Assembly: GCA_016709155.1 (NCBI GenBank)
Contig: JADJEI010000006.1
Coordinates: 356,934 to 420,933 of the forward strand
Direction: 5' to 3'
Source of the DNA: Ignavibacteriales bacterium
GTDB lineage: Bacteria > Bacteroidota > Ignavibacteria > Ignavibacteriales > Ignavibacteriaceae
Length of the DNA stretch: 64,000 bases
Under the pieces are notes generated by a model that did no database searches, had not been told where the DNA came from, and saw only the letters and a program-made list of their open reading frames with translations. Of the stretch, positions 20,132 through 28,285 are shown piece by piece (position 1 is the stretch's first letter; every line of letters starts with the position of its first letter). Position numbers and translations under genes: made by a program.

Positions 20132-21133
20132 TTAACAAGATTCCCTAATTTTTAATTCCGTTGCTATTCTAATTGAATGTAAACTATAACTTTGATCCTG
20201 CGTCATTTTTTTTATCAATATTTCTGCGGCTGCTTTACCTACTTCCTCAATTTGAACTCTTACAGTAGTTAGCCCTGGAGAAATATATTTTGAGACAAAA
20301 ATGTCATCAAAGCCTGCAATTGCAATGTCGTCAGGAATTTTTAATTTAAGATTTGCTGCTGCATCATAACAACCCAAAGCCATCATATCATTAGCAGCAA
20401 AGATAACATCAGGTTTGTTTTTCATTTTAGCTGCAGAGAAAAATGCAGTTTCCCCGCTCTCTCGACTAAAATCTCCAGGTAAAATCGATGATTTTGAAAT
20501 ATTTAAATTGTTTTTTTTACAAGCATCAATAAATCCTTTTTTTCTGAACACAGCGTCATCATTATCAGAGGGACCGGAAATATGCACTGGATTTTTATAA
20601 TTTTTTGTTCTTAATAAAAATTCTGTCATTCCGAAAGCACCTTGATAGTTATCAATTGTAATAGTATCATATTTTGTTTTTTGGTCAGAACCGGTAATGA
20701 GTACAACGGGTATTCTGCTCTGATCAATTACTTTTATAAATTCTTCAGTGAGTGATGAAACTAAGATGATTATTCCACCTAACATCCCTCCCTTAATGAA
20801 CGTGGTAACTGAGTCTGCAAGTGATCTGTATTTGTGAGAGCTGGCAACCATTGTAAAAAATTTTGATGAAAATGTGACCTCATCAACCCCGCGAATAATT
20901 TCAGTGAAGAACTCATCATAAATATCCGGAAGTATTAATCCTATTACATTCGATTGACGCTTAACAAAACTTCTGGCAAGAAGATTTGGGTTATAATTTA
21001 ATTCTTTTGAAATTTTTAGGATAAGATTTCGCGTTTCGTCTTTAACCCGGTGGTCATTGTTTAATGCTCTGCTGACAGTAGCTATGGAAACATTTGCTTT
21101 TTTAGCTATTACTTTTATAGTAGGCGGTGTCAT
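20132..21133 (-). CDS. LacI-family transcription regulator
   Basis: 333 aa. The N-terminal helix-turn-helix (TIKVIAKKANVSIATVSRALNNDHRV, residues 4-30 in parts) and hinge helix (NYNPNLLARSF) are followed by a periplasmic-binding-protein-like sensor domain (IGLILPDIYDEFFTEI... to IPDDIAIAGFDDIFVSKYISPGLTTV). It should bind a palindrome with a central CG; the perfect operator at 22319-22338 is the obvious target. No ribosome site is visible, and its ATG lies 14 bp past a strong terminator, so it is either made from read-through or from a promoter inside the preceding gene. The inducer is probably a short glucan or its phosphorolysis product. Confidence 0.93.
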   Translation of the reverse strand: MTPPTIKVIAKKANVSIATVSRALNNDHRVKDETRNLILKISKELNYNPNLLARSFVKRQSNVIGLILPDIYDEFFTEIIRGVDEVTFSSKFFTMVASSHKYRSLADSVTTFIKGGMLGGIIILVSSLTEEFIKVIDQSRIPVVLITGSDQKTKYDTITIDNYQGAFGMTEFLLRTKNYKNPVHISGPSDNDDAVFRKKGFIDACKKNNLNISKSSILPGDFSRESGETAFFSAAKMKNKPDVIFAANDMMALGCYDAAANLKLKIPDDIAIAGFDDIFVSKYISPGLTTVRVQIEEVGKAAAEILIKKMTQDQSYSLHSIRIATELKIRESC

Positions 21134-21146
21134 TAATATACATCAT

Positions 21147-21175
21147 AAAAAAAGGGCAGGTCAATAAACCTGCCC
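21147..21175 (-). terminator. Rho-independent terminator after the surface protein gene
   Basis: On the minus strand GGGCAGG (21175-21169), an 8-nt loop, CCTGCCC (21160-21154) and then seven T (21153-21147): a perfect 7-bp GC-rich stem plus T-run. It lies between the stop of the T9SS protein (21191) and the start of the LacI-type gene (21133), inside the operon. Confidence 0.88.
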
Positions 21176-21190
21176 TCAATTAACTTTAGA

Positions 21191-22279
21191 TTATTTCATC
21201 AAAGTCATTTTTTTACTAAGCACTGAAGTTTGTCCATCAACACCATGGGCATTCACAGTATAAACATAAACTCCGGAACTTAAGCTGGCAGCATCAAAAT
21301 TAAATGAATATTTGCCCGATTCTAAAGTGCCGTTATATATATCCACTACTTTCTGACCGAGTAAATTATAAACTGCAAATTCTATATTAGATTTTACCGG
21401 AAGAGAAAATGAAAGTGAAGTTGTTGGGTTGAAAGGATTAGGGAAATTCTGCTCTAATAAAAATTTATCCGGAGCATAAGAACCAAGATTAATAATCTCT
21501 GAATATTCGAAGCTACCGCCAAAATCAATTTGTTTTAAACGATATGAAAACGATCCGCCGCCATTGACAGTATTATCTGTGTAAGTATAACTCCTTTTTT
21601 CAGTTGTAGTACCATTGCCTTTAACAAATCCAATAGTAGCAAAAATGTTACCATCAACACTTCTTTGAATTTCAAAACCCTGATTGTTAATTTCGGTAGC
21701 TGTTGTCCAGATTAATTGAGCATCCCCGTTTAACCAATTAGCAGTAAATGAAGTTAATTCAACCGGAAGAAAGTCTTCAAATCTAATATTATCTATATAG
21801 TTAATACTTGAATGAGTTCTTGCACCATCTTCCATATCAGGAATTAGGGTCAATGTAGCAGAGGTTACACCATTATCTGCACAATATTCAAATATCATTT
21901 CTTGCCATTCATTTACAACTGTATTTGAATCGAAGTGGTCAACATTAGGTGGTTCAAGTTTTAAGTTAAACCTTGAAGTAACGTTTTTGTAAACAAGAGC
22001 TTTGACGTAACAATTGCTTGCATCTATGGTCATATCCGGGAAATCAGAACACCATACCCCCGCCCATGGATCGCCATCAGCACCGATAACTAACATAGCA
22101 CAACTATCTGATGTGTTTATTCCACTTGGGTCAGGATTTGCCACTATGTCAAAACTTCCGCCTGTTCCCTGAGAAAAAATATTCCAGGTCCAAGTATTTC
22201 CAACTGTTTCAAAATCTATTGGCTGTGCCAATAAAGAAGTTGAGAACAGAAAAAGTGAAACCAATAACAACCGTTTCAT
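21191..22279 (-). CDS. T9SS-secreted jelly-roll protein, first gene of the glucan operon
   Basis: Intact, 362 aa. It has a signal peptide (MKRLLLVSLFLFSTSLLAQ). Residues 20-165 are a jelly-roll, CBM-like domain (IDFETVGNTWTWNIFSQG..., INYIDNIRFEDF). An Ig/Fn3-like linker (LPVELTSFTANW) and the T9SS type A sorting domain follow (NFPNPFNPTTSLSFSLPV to SSGVYVYTVNAHG). It has no catalytic signature and probably binds the glucan at the cell surface, like the surface glycan-binding proteins of other systems. A ribosome site AAGGAG precedes the ATG and a LacI-type operator lies 40 bp upstream. The terminator behind it should make it the most abundant product of the operon. Confidence 0.85.
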   Translation of the reverse strand: MKRLLLVSLFLFSTSLLAQPIDFETVGNTWTWNIFSQGTGGSFDIVANPDPSGINTSDSCAMLVIGADGDPWAGVWCSDFPDMTIDASNCYVKALVYKNVTSRFNLKLEPPNVDHFDSNTVVNEWQEMIFEYCADNGVTSATLTLIPDMEDGARTHSSINYIDNIRFEDFLPVELTSFTANWLNGDAQLIWTTATEINNQGFEIQRSVDGNIFATIGFVKGNGTTTEKRSYTYTDNTVNGGGSFSYRLKQIDFGGSFEYSEIINLGSYAPDKFLLEQNFPNPFNPTTSLSFSLPVKSNIEFAVYNLLGQKVVDIYNGTLESGKYSFNFDAASLSSGVYVYTVNAHGVDGQTSVLSKKMTLMK

Positions 22280-22318
22280 AATGAACTCCTTTAAATTTAT
22301 TGATAAATTAAATAAATC

Positions 22319-22338
22319 AAATGTAAACGTTTACATTT
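22319..22338. promoter_or_regulatory. LacI-type operator, perfect 20-bp palindrome
   Basis: AAATGTAAACGTTTACATTT is self-complementary over all 20 bases, with the core TGTAAACGTTTACA that matches the general LacI/CcpA operator form (central CG). It lies 40 bp before the start of the surface protein gene at 22279 and about 255 bp before the divergent gene at 22594. I saw no second copy in the window. The likely ligand is the LacI-family protein at 20132-21133. Confidence 0.9.
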
Positions 22339-22593
22339 AGGTATAACTTAATCATTCATTTTCTAAAAGTCAAGATGTAGTCCAATATTTTTTTTGCTCC
22401 CATTTGAAATTTTGATTTTTTTCAAATATTTTTTTGAAAAATTTATTCAATTTGATTCTCCCAAATAGTTAGCAAGATCAGTCTGTCGGAAGAAATAAAA
22501 ATTATTTGGTGAATGAGAAACTTTTATTTACTTTTTGTTCAGATTTTATGTTGAGTTTAATTCAATATTCAATAACAAACACATAAAGGGAAG
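22339..22593. other. Divergent promoter region
   Basis: AT-rich gap between the start of the glucan operon (minus) and the DUF3078 gene (plus). It must hold both promoters but I cannot fix -35/-10 boxes. Near 22388-22450 there are long T and A runs with short inverted TTTGAAA/TTTCAAA motifs. A weak ribosome site (AAAGGGAAG) precedes 22594. Confidence 0.55.
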
Positions 22594-23442
22594 ATGAAAA
22601 TAATAATAATAACCTTTGTACTTTTTTTTACATCCATTTCATTTAGCCAAACTGTCGCCGACTCACTTTTGAAACCCGGCTGGAATCCTAATGGAGTAGT
22701 CGGTTTAAATCTTAGCCAGATAGCATTCAGTAATTGGACACAAGGGGGTTCTAATTCACTCGCCTTTACTTTTTATTCAAACTTTGGAGCAGTATATTTT
22801 AATTATCCCTGGAAATGGAAATCATACTTAAAATCTGCATTCGGAAGAACGAAACTAGAAGATGCTGGTTATCGAACGACCGACAATGAAATTTATTTCG
22901 AAACGTTGCTTTCTCGAGATATTAATTGGGCAGTTGATCCTTATTTTGCAGTTACTATCCGCAGTGCAGTTACTAAGGGTTATGATTACACGGTTACTCC
23001 CTCCGTTCAAATAGTTGATTTTTTTGATCCGGGTTATGTTACTGAATCCCTCGGATTTTTATACAATGAAGGAAGCGTATTTTCGACCAGACTTGGTTTA
23101 GCAATTCAACAAACATTTGCTAAAAAATTTACTGGATACACAGATGATCTGGAAACGTTAAATGAAATTGAAGATTTCAAATTTGATACCGGACTTGAAT
23201 CGGTTAGCGAATTGAAATATGATTTTGCAACCAACATGTCTTACTCCTCCTTTCTCCGATTGTTTTCACGATTCAATCAACTTGATGTGTGGGATATTAG
23301 GTGGGATAATAATATTGCTGCAAAAGTTAATGATTATGTTAGCGTGAATTTAAATGTTGTCCTCGTTCATGAAATTAGTCAATCAAGAAAAACACAGTTG
23401 AAAGAGGCTCTTCAGTTAGGTATTATTTATACTATTTTCTAA
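22594..23442 (+). CDS. DUF3078-type outer-membrane beta-barrel protein
   Basis: Intact, 282 aa. A signal peptide (IIIITFVLFFTSISFSQ) precedes the pattern PGWNPNGVVGLNLSQIAFSNWTQGGSNSLAF, which is typical of DUF3078 proteins of the Bacteroidota. The rest is alternating strands with aromatic girdle residues and a terminal LGIIYTIF ending in Phe, as in outer-membrane barrels. Function of the family is not known to me. It is divergent from the glucan operon and could share its promoter region, but nothing else ties it to glucan use. The next gene (mscL) follows by 30 bp. Confidence 0.75.
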   Translation: MKIIIITFVLFFTSISFSQTVADSLLKPGWNPNGVVGLNLSQIAFSNWTQGGSNSLAFTFYSNFGAVYFNYPWKWKSYLKSAFGRTKLEDAGYRTTDNEIYFETLLSRDINWAVDPYFAVTIRSAVTKGYDYTVTPSVQIVDFFDPGYVTESLGFLYNEGSVFSTRLGLAIQQTFAKKFTGYTDDLETLNEIEDFKFDTGLESVSELKYDFATNMSYSSFLRLFSRFNQLDVWDIRWDNNIAAKVNDYVSVNLNVVLVHEISQSRKTQLKEALQLGIIYTIF

Positions 23443-23472
23443 AAATATTTCAAAATCATTAAGGAGGTTCTT

Positions 23473-23871
23473 ATGTCACTGGTAAAAGAATTCAAAGCCT
23501 TTGCGATGCGAGGTAACGTTGTGGATATGGCAGTCGGTATTGTTATCGGTGCTGCTTTTGGAAAAATTGTAAGTTCATTTGTTGGGGATGTTTTAATGCC
23601 GCCGCTTGGAGCAATGCTCGGTGGGCTTGATTTCACAAACTTAGCAACGACTCTAAAACCAGCAACGGAAACTTCTCCCGCAGTACTTTGGAAATATGGA
23701 AGTTTCATTCAAACAGTTGTTGATTTTCTTATTGTTGCTTTCGCAATTTTTATGGTTATAAAAGCAATGAATTCCACGAAGAAAAAAGAAGTTGAACAAC
23801 CCGCCGTTCCACCAAAACCGTCGGAAGAAGTTGTTTTATTAACTCAGATTCGGGATGCACTGAAGAAGTAA
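23473..23871 (+). CDS. mscL: Large-conductance mechanosensitive channel MscL
   Basis: 132 aa, the usual length. The N-terminal amphipathic part and first pore helix read [31 protein letters not shown] (residues 7-37 in parts), followed by the D-V-L-M-P-P-L-G turn, a periplasmic loop, and the second helix [23 protein letters not shown]. The C-terminal helix ends [13 protein letters not shown]. It opens on membrane tension to release solutes in osmotic downshock. A strong ribosome site (AAGGAGG) precedes the start. A terminator follows. Confidence 0.97.
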   Translation: MSLVKEFKAFAMRGNVVDMAVGIVIGAAFGKIVSSFVGDVLMPPLGAMLGGLDFTNLATTLKPATETSPAVLWKYGSFIQTVVDFLIVAFAIFMVIKAMNSTKKKEVEQPAVPPKPSEEVVLLTQIRDALKK

Positions 23872-23881
23872 AATTTTTCAC

Positions 23882-23926
23882 AAAGGATTCTCACTTATTT
23901 CTTTAAAGTAGGGAATCCTTTTTTTT
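23882..23926 (+). terminator. Rho-independent terminator after mscL
   Basis: AAGGATTC (23883-23890) pairs with GAATCCTT (23913-23920), followed by a T-run on the plus strand. It lies 11 bp behind the mscL stop. Confidence 0.8.
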
Positions 23927-23953
23927 ATTCTTAATTATTAAACGGATAAACTA

Positions 23954-25510
23954 ATGGTAACGAAAGAAGATTTCATCAATCATATTAATTCAGCCTATAA
24001 CTTTAAAGGTGAATTCATTTCGATTGGAGGGGCAATTCTTAATGGTGAATGCATTCCCAACCTCAATATTAAAATCCCGCTGAAAACTTTAAACCGACAC
24101 GGACTAATTGCGGGGGCAACCGGAACCGGTAAAACAAAAACACTTCAGCTTATTGCTGAATCTCTCTCTGCTAAGAGTATTCCTGTTGTAATGATGGATA
24201 TTAAAGGTGATTTAAGTGGTATAGCAAAAGCGGGTTCGATAAATCCCAAAATAGAAGAACGTCACAATAAAATCGGTACTGCTTACTCCCCCTATGAATT
24301 TCCAGTAGAACTTTTAACACTATCAAATGAAAAAGGAGTAAGATTAAGAGCTACGGTTTCTGAATTCGGTCCTGTACTTTTTTCTAAAATGCTCGAGTTA
24401 AATGAAACTCAATCAAGTATAATTTCGGTCTTATTTAAATACTGCGACGACAATGGATTGCCACTACTTGATTTAAAAGATTTTAAAAAAGTTCTCCAGT
24501 TTTCTATTAACGAGGGCAAAGCTAAACTTGAAGAGAATTATGGCATGATTTCTTCTGCTTCAGTTGGAATAATTTTAAGAAAGGTTGTTGAGTTAGAGCA
24601 GCAAGGTGCAGAATTATTTTTTGGTGAAAAATCATTTGAAGTAAACGATCTTATACGAATAGATGACAATGGATACGGAATTATATCAATCATCAGGCTG
24701 GTTGATTTGCAGGACAGATCAAAATTATTTTCTACATTTATGCTTTCGCTGCTTGCAGAAATTTATTCTTCCTTCCCTGAAGAAGGTGACCTTTCACAGC
24801 CAAAATTAGCAATCTTTATTGATGAAGCTCATTTGATTTTTAACGATGCTCCAAAAGTTTTATTAGATCAAATTGAAACAATAATAAAATTAATCAGATC
24901 AAAGGGTGTGGGAATATTCTTCTGTACACAAAATCCGACTGATATTCCTGCAAGTGTATTAAGCCAGTTAGGATTGAAAGTTCAGCATGCACTGCGCGCT
25001 TTCACTGCACAGGACAGAAAAATGATTAAACTAACATCCGAAAATTACCCACTATCGGATTATTACAAAACTGATGAGCTTTTAACTTCACTCGGAATTG
25101 GTGAAGCTGCAATATCTGCTCTGGATGAAAAAGGTTCTCCCACTCCCCTTGCTGCAACGCTGCTTTGCGCACCTCGTTCGAGAATGGACATATTAACGAC
25201 TCAGGAAATTGATGAATTAATTTTGAAGTCGAAGTTAGTTCCAAAATATAATCAGTCAATTGACCGCGAAAGTGCATTCGAAATTTTAACTAAAAAACTT
25301 GACTCTGCCCGTCAAATTCCTGAAATCAAATTCGATTCACCCAAGCAGGATACTAAAATCAGAACATCAAACAAAACAACTCAAGATAAGAGTGTTCTTA
25401 AAGATGTGTTGAATAGCAAAGTAACTAAGCAAATCGGTACAACAGTTATGCGGGAACTTACGCGAGGTCTATTAGGAGTGCTGGGGCTTGGAGGTAAATC
25501 TCGCAGATGA
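23954..25510 (+). CDS. HerA-like ATPase (DUF853 / YjgR family)
   Basis: 518 aa, intact. Walker A GATGTGKTK lies at residues 54-62; Walker B LAIFIDEAHLIF is near residue 290; a sensor/arginine region follows (IKLIRSKGVGIFFCTQNPTDIP). The stretch VVMMDIKGDLSGIAKAG is characteristic of the DUF853 subgroup. These are FtsK/HerA-superfamily ATPases, usually described as predicted helicases or DNA translocases; the true substrate of this subgroup is not established. It is the last plus-strand gene before a convergent minus-strand cassette and has no nuclease or phage gene beside it, so a defence role is not indicated. Confidence 0.85.
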   Translation: MVTKEDFINHINSAYNFKGEFISIGGAILNGECIPNLNIKIPLKTLNRHGLIAGATGTGKTKTLQLIAESLSAKSIPVVMMDIKGDLSGIAKAGSINPKIEERHNKIGTAYSPYEFPVELLTLSNEKGVRLRATVSEFGPVLFSKMLELNETQSSIISVLFKYCDDNGLPLLDLKDFKKVLQFSINEGKAKLEENYGMISSASVGIILRKVVELEQQGAELFFGEKSFEVNDLIRIDDNGYGIISIIRLVDLQDRSKLFSTFMLSLLAEIYSSFPEEGDLSQPKLAIFIDEAHLIFNDAPKVLLDQIETIIKLIRSKGVGIFFCTQNPTDIPASVLSQLGLKVQHALRAFTAQDRKMIKLTSENYPLSDYYKTDELLTSLGIGEAAISALDEKGSPTPLAATLLCAPRSRMDILTTQEIDELILKSKLVPKYNQSIDRESAFEILTKKLDSARQIPEIKFDSPKQDTKIRTSNKTTQDKSVLKDVLNSKVTKQIGTTVMRELTRGLLGVLGLGGKSRR

Positions 25511-25537
25511 TTTTTGAATAATTTTTATTTCACTAAA

Positions 25538-26272
25538 TCATTGCAGATAGAAGATGATTTCTCTTTCAGCTTTTTGCAAGTCTTCGGGTGTATCAAGCTC
25601 GATGCATTTTAGTTCTCCAACATCTTCAGTAAAAATTTTTTCGCTTGAATCAATAAGTCGCTGAAAAGCAGCTTCGTAAAAAATATTTGTTTGATTTTCC
25701 TGTAAAATCATTTTATCAAGAAGTTGGAATAATTTTTTAGAAAACAAGTCACCAAATTTCTCAATTCCGATAGACTCACCAATTGCATCTTCAAGACTGA
25801 CTACTTTACCAATTTCTTTAATTGAACCGTCACTATTCAAACTGATCTTGATTTCCTCTTCGCTCAGATGGTCATCGGAGCGAAGCGCCAAAACATTTTG
25901 ATAACGTGAATCATTAAGCAACGAGACAATTTTTTTATCATAGATGATATCACTATCTAAAAGAATAAATTCCTTTCCCCCAACCTCTGATTTAGTTAAC
26001 CACAATGAATAAATATTATTTGTTACTTCGTATTTTTCATTGAAAATGTATTTTACATTTAAAGATGGAAACTGGCTGTTTATAAAATATTTTATTTGCT
26101 CTTGCAAATATCCGGTTACAATCACAAAATCATTTATACCGTTAAAGAGCAAATTTGAAATCGTTCTTTCGAGTATCGTTTTACCAGCAAGTTTTAACAA
26201 GCATTTAGGAGTGTTGTTCGTAAGTGGTCGAAGTCTAAAAGCTACTCCAGCCGCCAAAATCACTGCTTGCAT
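25538..26272 (-). CDS. Sugar/alcohol-phosphate nucleotidyltransferase (LicC / inositol-phosphate cytidylyltransferase type)
   Basis: About 244 aa. The start at ATG 26272 (MQAVILAAG) directly follows the neighbouring stop. The nucleotide-binding signature is ILAAGVAFRLRPLTNNTPKCLL, with Ala where many relatives have Gly. The metal-binding Asp is in EFILLDSDIIYD. This fold activates a phosphorylated small molecule with CTP or another NTP; the TPKCLL form and size resemble choline-phosphate and inositol-phosphate cytidylyltransferases. It forms a tight three-gene unit with a CDP-alcohol phosphotransferase and a PLP enzyme, which suggests it makes the CDP-alcohol used by the former. Confidence 0.8.
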   Translation of the reverse strand: MQAVILAAGVAFRLRPLTNNTPKCLLKLAGKTILERTISNLLFNGINDFVIVTGYLQEQIKYFINSQFPSLNVKYIFNEKYEVTNNIYSLWLTKSEVGGKEFILLDSDIIYDKKIVSLLNDSRYQNVLALRSDDHLSEEEIKISLNSDGSIKEIGKVVSLEDAIGESIGIEKFGDLFSKKLFQLLDKMILQENQTNIFYEAAFQRLIDSSEKIFTEDVGELKCIELDTPEDLQKAEREIIFYLQ

Positions 26273-26273
26273 T

Positions 26274-27155
26274 TTATTTTGCATCCAAAGTGTTTCTATC
26301 AATTAGATATTGAACTGTAAACAAAATTACTGCAAGTAAATTTCCAACGATTATTAATCCTAAAAGATAAATATCTATTCTACCGATTAGACAGGTAATA
26401 ATTAAAAATGTCCACTGCGTTGTTGGGCCAAGGTAAGTCCAAAAGTGAATAAAATTTTTATTCTTATGGACATAATCTTCACGGTCGAAATTTTTTGAGA
26501 ATGAAGTGTTTTTATTTGCAGAGATTATTTTATTCTGAATCAAAGAATAATTCAAATAAACATTGATAATAAGTTTTTCGATTGATCGTCCACCGACTTT
26601 TTTTAATTGCTCATATTCGTCTTTAAATTGCTGCAGTTCTTCTTCAAGAATACTAACTCTATTCAATTTGTGATCAAGATATTTTGTTCTATAATAATCA
26701 AGCAAACCAGATTGAACAGCATTACTTACCCCTGCCAACGCTGTCATAGTCCACCAGAATGCCGGCGATTCTGAATTAGATGCGAAGCCGATCCCAATCC
26801 CGATATATGCTGCAATGCTAACAATATAATCGGCAAATCCATCCAATATTCTTCCGAGGTGGGTGCCGTTATGTTTTAATCTCGCAAGTTGTCCATCACT
26901 GCAGTCAAGCACATCATAAAGTAAAATCGATAATGCAGCTATAATAAATGCTGTTTTTGAGTTAAACGCAATTGCGACTCCTGCCCAGATTCCAAAAATC
27001 ATTGATGCAAAGGTAAGTTGATTTGGAGTCAGGTTAGTTCTGTAAATAATTTTTACAAACAGAAAAGCAAGTGGTCTATAAATAATAAGATCAAATACTT
27101 CCTCTACCTCGATGGATTTTAAAGAGCTGTTAAATTGGGAAATCCAACCAGACAT
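26274..27155 (-). CDS. CDP-alcohol phosphatidyltransferase family protein
   Basis: 293 aa integral membrane protein. It carries the full CDP-alcohol phosphotransferase motif D-G-x2-A-R-x8-G-x3-D-x3-D in DGQLARLKHNGTHLGRILDG followed by FAD. Several hydrophobic helices flank it, and a charged coiled-coil-like insert (residues about 165-235, LEEELQQFKDEYEQLKK) interrupts the membrane part, which is unusual for the family. The enzyme transfers a phospho-alcohol from CDP to an acceptor hydroxyl, making phospholipid headgroups or compatible solutes. It starts 2 bp after the stop of the upstream PLP enzyme and ends at the start of the nucleotidyltransferase, so the three are co-translated. Confidence 0.88.
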   Translation of the reverse strand: MSGWISQFNSSLKSIEVEEVFDLIIYRPLAFLFVKIIYRTNLTPNQLTFASMIFGIWAGVAIAFNSKTAFIIAALSILLYDVLDCSDGQLARLKHNGTHLGRILDGFADYIVSIAAYIGIGIGFASNSESPAFWWTMTALAGVSNAVQSGLLDYYRTKYLDHKLNRVSILEEELQQFKDEYEQLKKVGGRSIEKLIINVYLNYSLIQNKIISANKNTSFSKNFDREDYVHKNKNFIHFWTYLGPTTQWTFLIITCLIGRIDIYLLGLIIVGNLLAVILFTVQYLIDRNTLDAK

Positions 27156-27157
27156 AC

Positions 27158-28186
27158 TTATTTGAAGAACTCCTCAACAGCTTCAACTACTCGAAGATTT
27201 TGTTCTTGAGTGCCTAAAGAAATCCTAATGTGCGAGTTCAATAGCTCCTCGTCCATAAATTTTAGATGAATTCCTTTTTCTATTAAAAATTTATTTAATT
27301 CATTTTTAATGGATGGGGGAATTTCCACAAGAATGAAATTCGCATTCGATTGGAATACAGTAAAACCAGGAATTTGCCCCAGTCGTGAATAATAAAGTTT
27401 TCTGTCTTGCTTCATCTTTTGAGCAATGTCAAAATAATAATCAGGTGAATCCAGAGCAGCAATGGCTAGCATTTCTGAAATGCGATTGTAGCCAAGATAT
27501 CTGTTCGTGAATTTAGTTAGCTGCTGATGATTTTTGCCGAGCACCGCAAATCCAATTCGCGTTCCGGCAAGAGCATAATACTTGGAGAAAGTTCTGATCA
27601 TTAAAAGATTTGGATATGCATTAATAAAATCGCTGACATTTTCAGTAATTCCATTGTAGAAATAAGCTTCATCAAGCACTACGATTGTATCTTTGACGAA
27701 GTCTAAAAATTTTATCAAATCATTTTTATCTATTGAATTTCCGGTTGGATTATTTGGTGAACTGATGAAAATCATATTTGGTTTTTCAGTTTTATAAAGA
27801 TTCATCATATTATCAAGATCATAATAAAATGAATCTGTTCCCTTCTTTAATGAATACTCAACGTTTATTCCACCCACCTCGTCTGCCATCTTTTTATAAT
27901 ACCACCACGAATATGTTGGCACCATTAGCTTATCACCTTTTTTCAAATAGCATTGAATTGCTTGTTTCAGCAAATCTTCAGCGCCATAACCGAGTACAAT
28001 TCTATCTTCGGATAATCCGAAATCATCGGCGAGTCGTTTAGATAAAATACTTTTCGTACCTTTTGTAAATGCTCTGGTGTACCAGCTCATTTTAGTAAGG
28101 TCAGCAGACTTCAAAACCTCGTAGCATTTTGGTGCGGGCCCATAATTATTTTCATTCCTATCAAGGAAAAGAAATTGTTTTTGCAT
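27158..28186 (-). CDS. HisC/CobD-like PLP-dependent enzyme
   Basis: 342 aa class I/II aminotransferase fold. Marks are LDRNENNYGP (N-terminal arm), LGYGAEDLL, SSPNNPTG, VVLDEAYFYNG, the PLP lysine in IRTFSKYYALAGTRIGFAVLG, and the substrate-carboxylate Arg in HIRISLGT. This subgroup contains histidinol-phosphate aminotransferases and threonine/serine-phosphate decarboxylases (CobD), which look alike. No histidine genes are nearby. With a nucleotidyltransferase and a CDP-alcohol enzyme in the same operon, a role in making an amino-alcohol phosphate is plausible, but this is inference and simple transamination is not excluded. Confidence 0.82.
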   Translation of the reverse strand: MQKQFLFLDRNENNYGPAPKCYEVLKSADLTKMSWYTRAFTKGTKSILSKRLADDFGLSEDRIVLGYGAEDLLKQAIQCYLKKGDKLMVPTYSWWYYKKMADEVGGINVEYSLKKGTDSFYYDLDNMMNLYKTEKPNMIFISSPNNPTGNSIDKNDLIKFLDFVKDTIVVLDEAYFYNGITENVSDFINAYPNLLMIRTFSKYYALAGTRIGFAVLGKNHQQLTKFTNRYLGYNRISEMLAIAALDSPDYYFDIAQKMKQDRKLYYSRLGQIPGFTVFQSNANFILVEIPPSIKNELNKFLIEKGIHLKFMDEELLNSHIRISLGTQEQNLRVVEAVEEFFK

Positions 28187-28285
28187 AGCTAAGCCTAATA
28201 AAAATTATAATTCAATTGTTTGAAAATATTAAAAAATCATTTAAGAATAACATTGAAATGCATCAGATGTTATTTCTCTCACAAT

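Noticed and set aside
23954..25510. HerA-like ATPase as part of a defence system
   Set aside because: No NurA, SIR2 or other effector gene is beside it; the DUF853 subgroup is widespread and chromosomal, and neighbours are mscL and a metabolic cassette.
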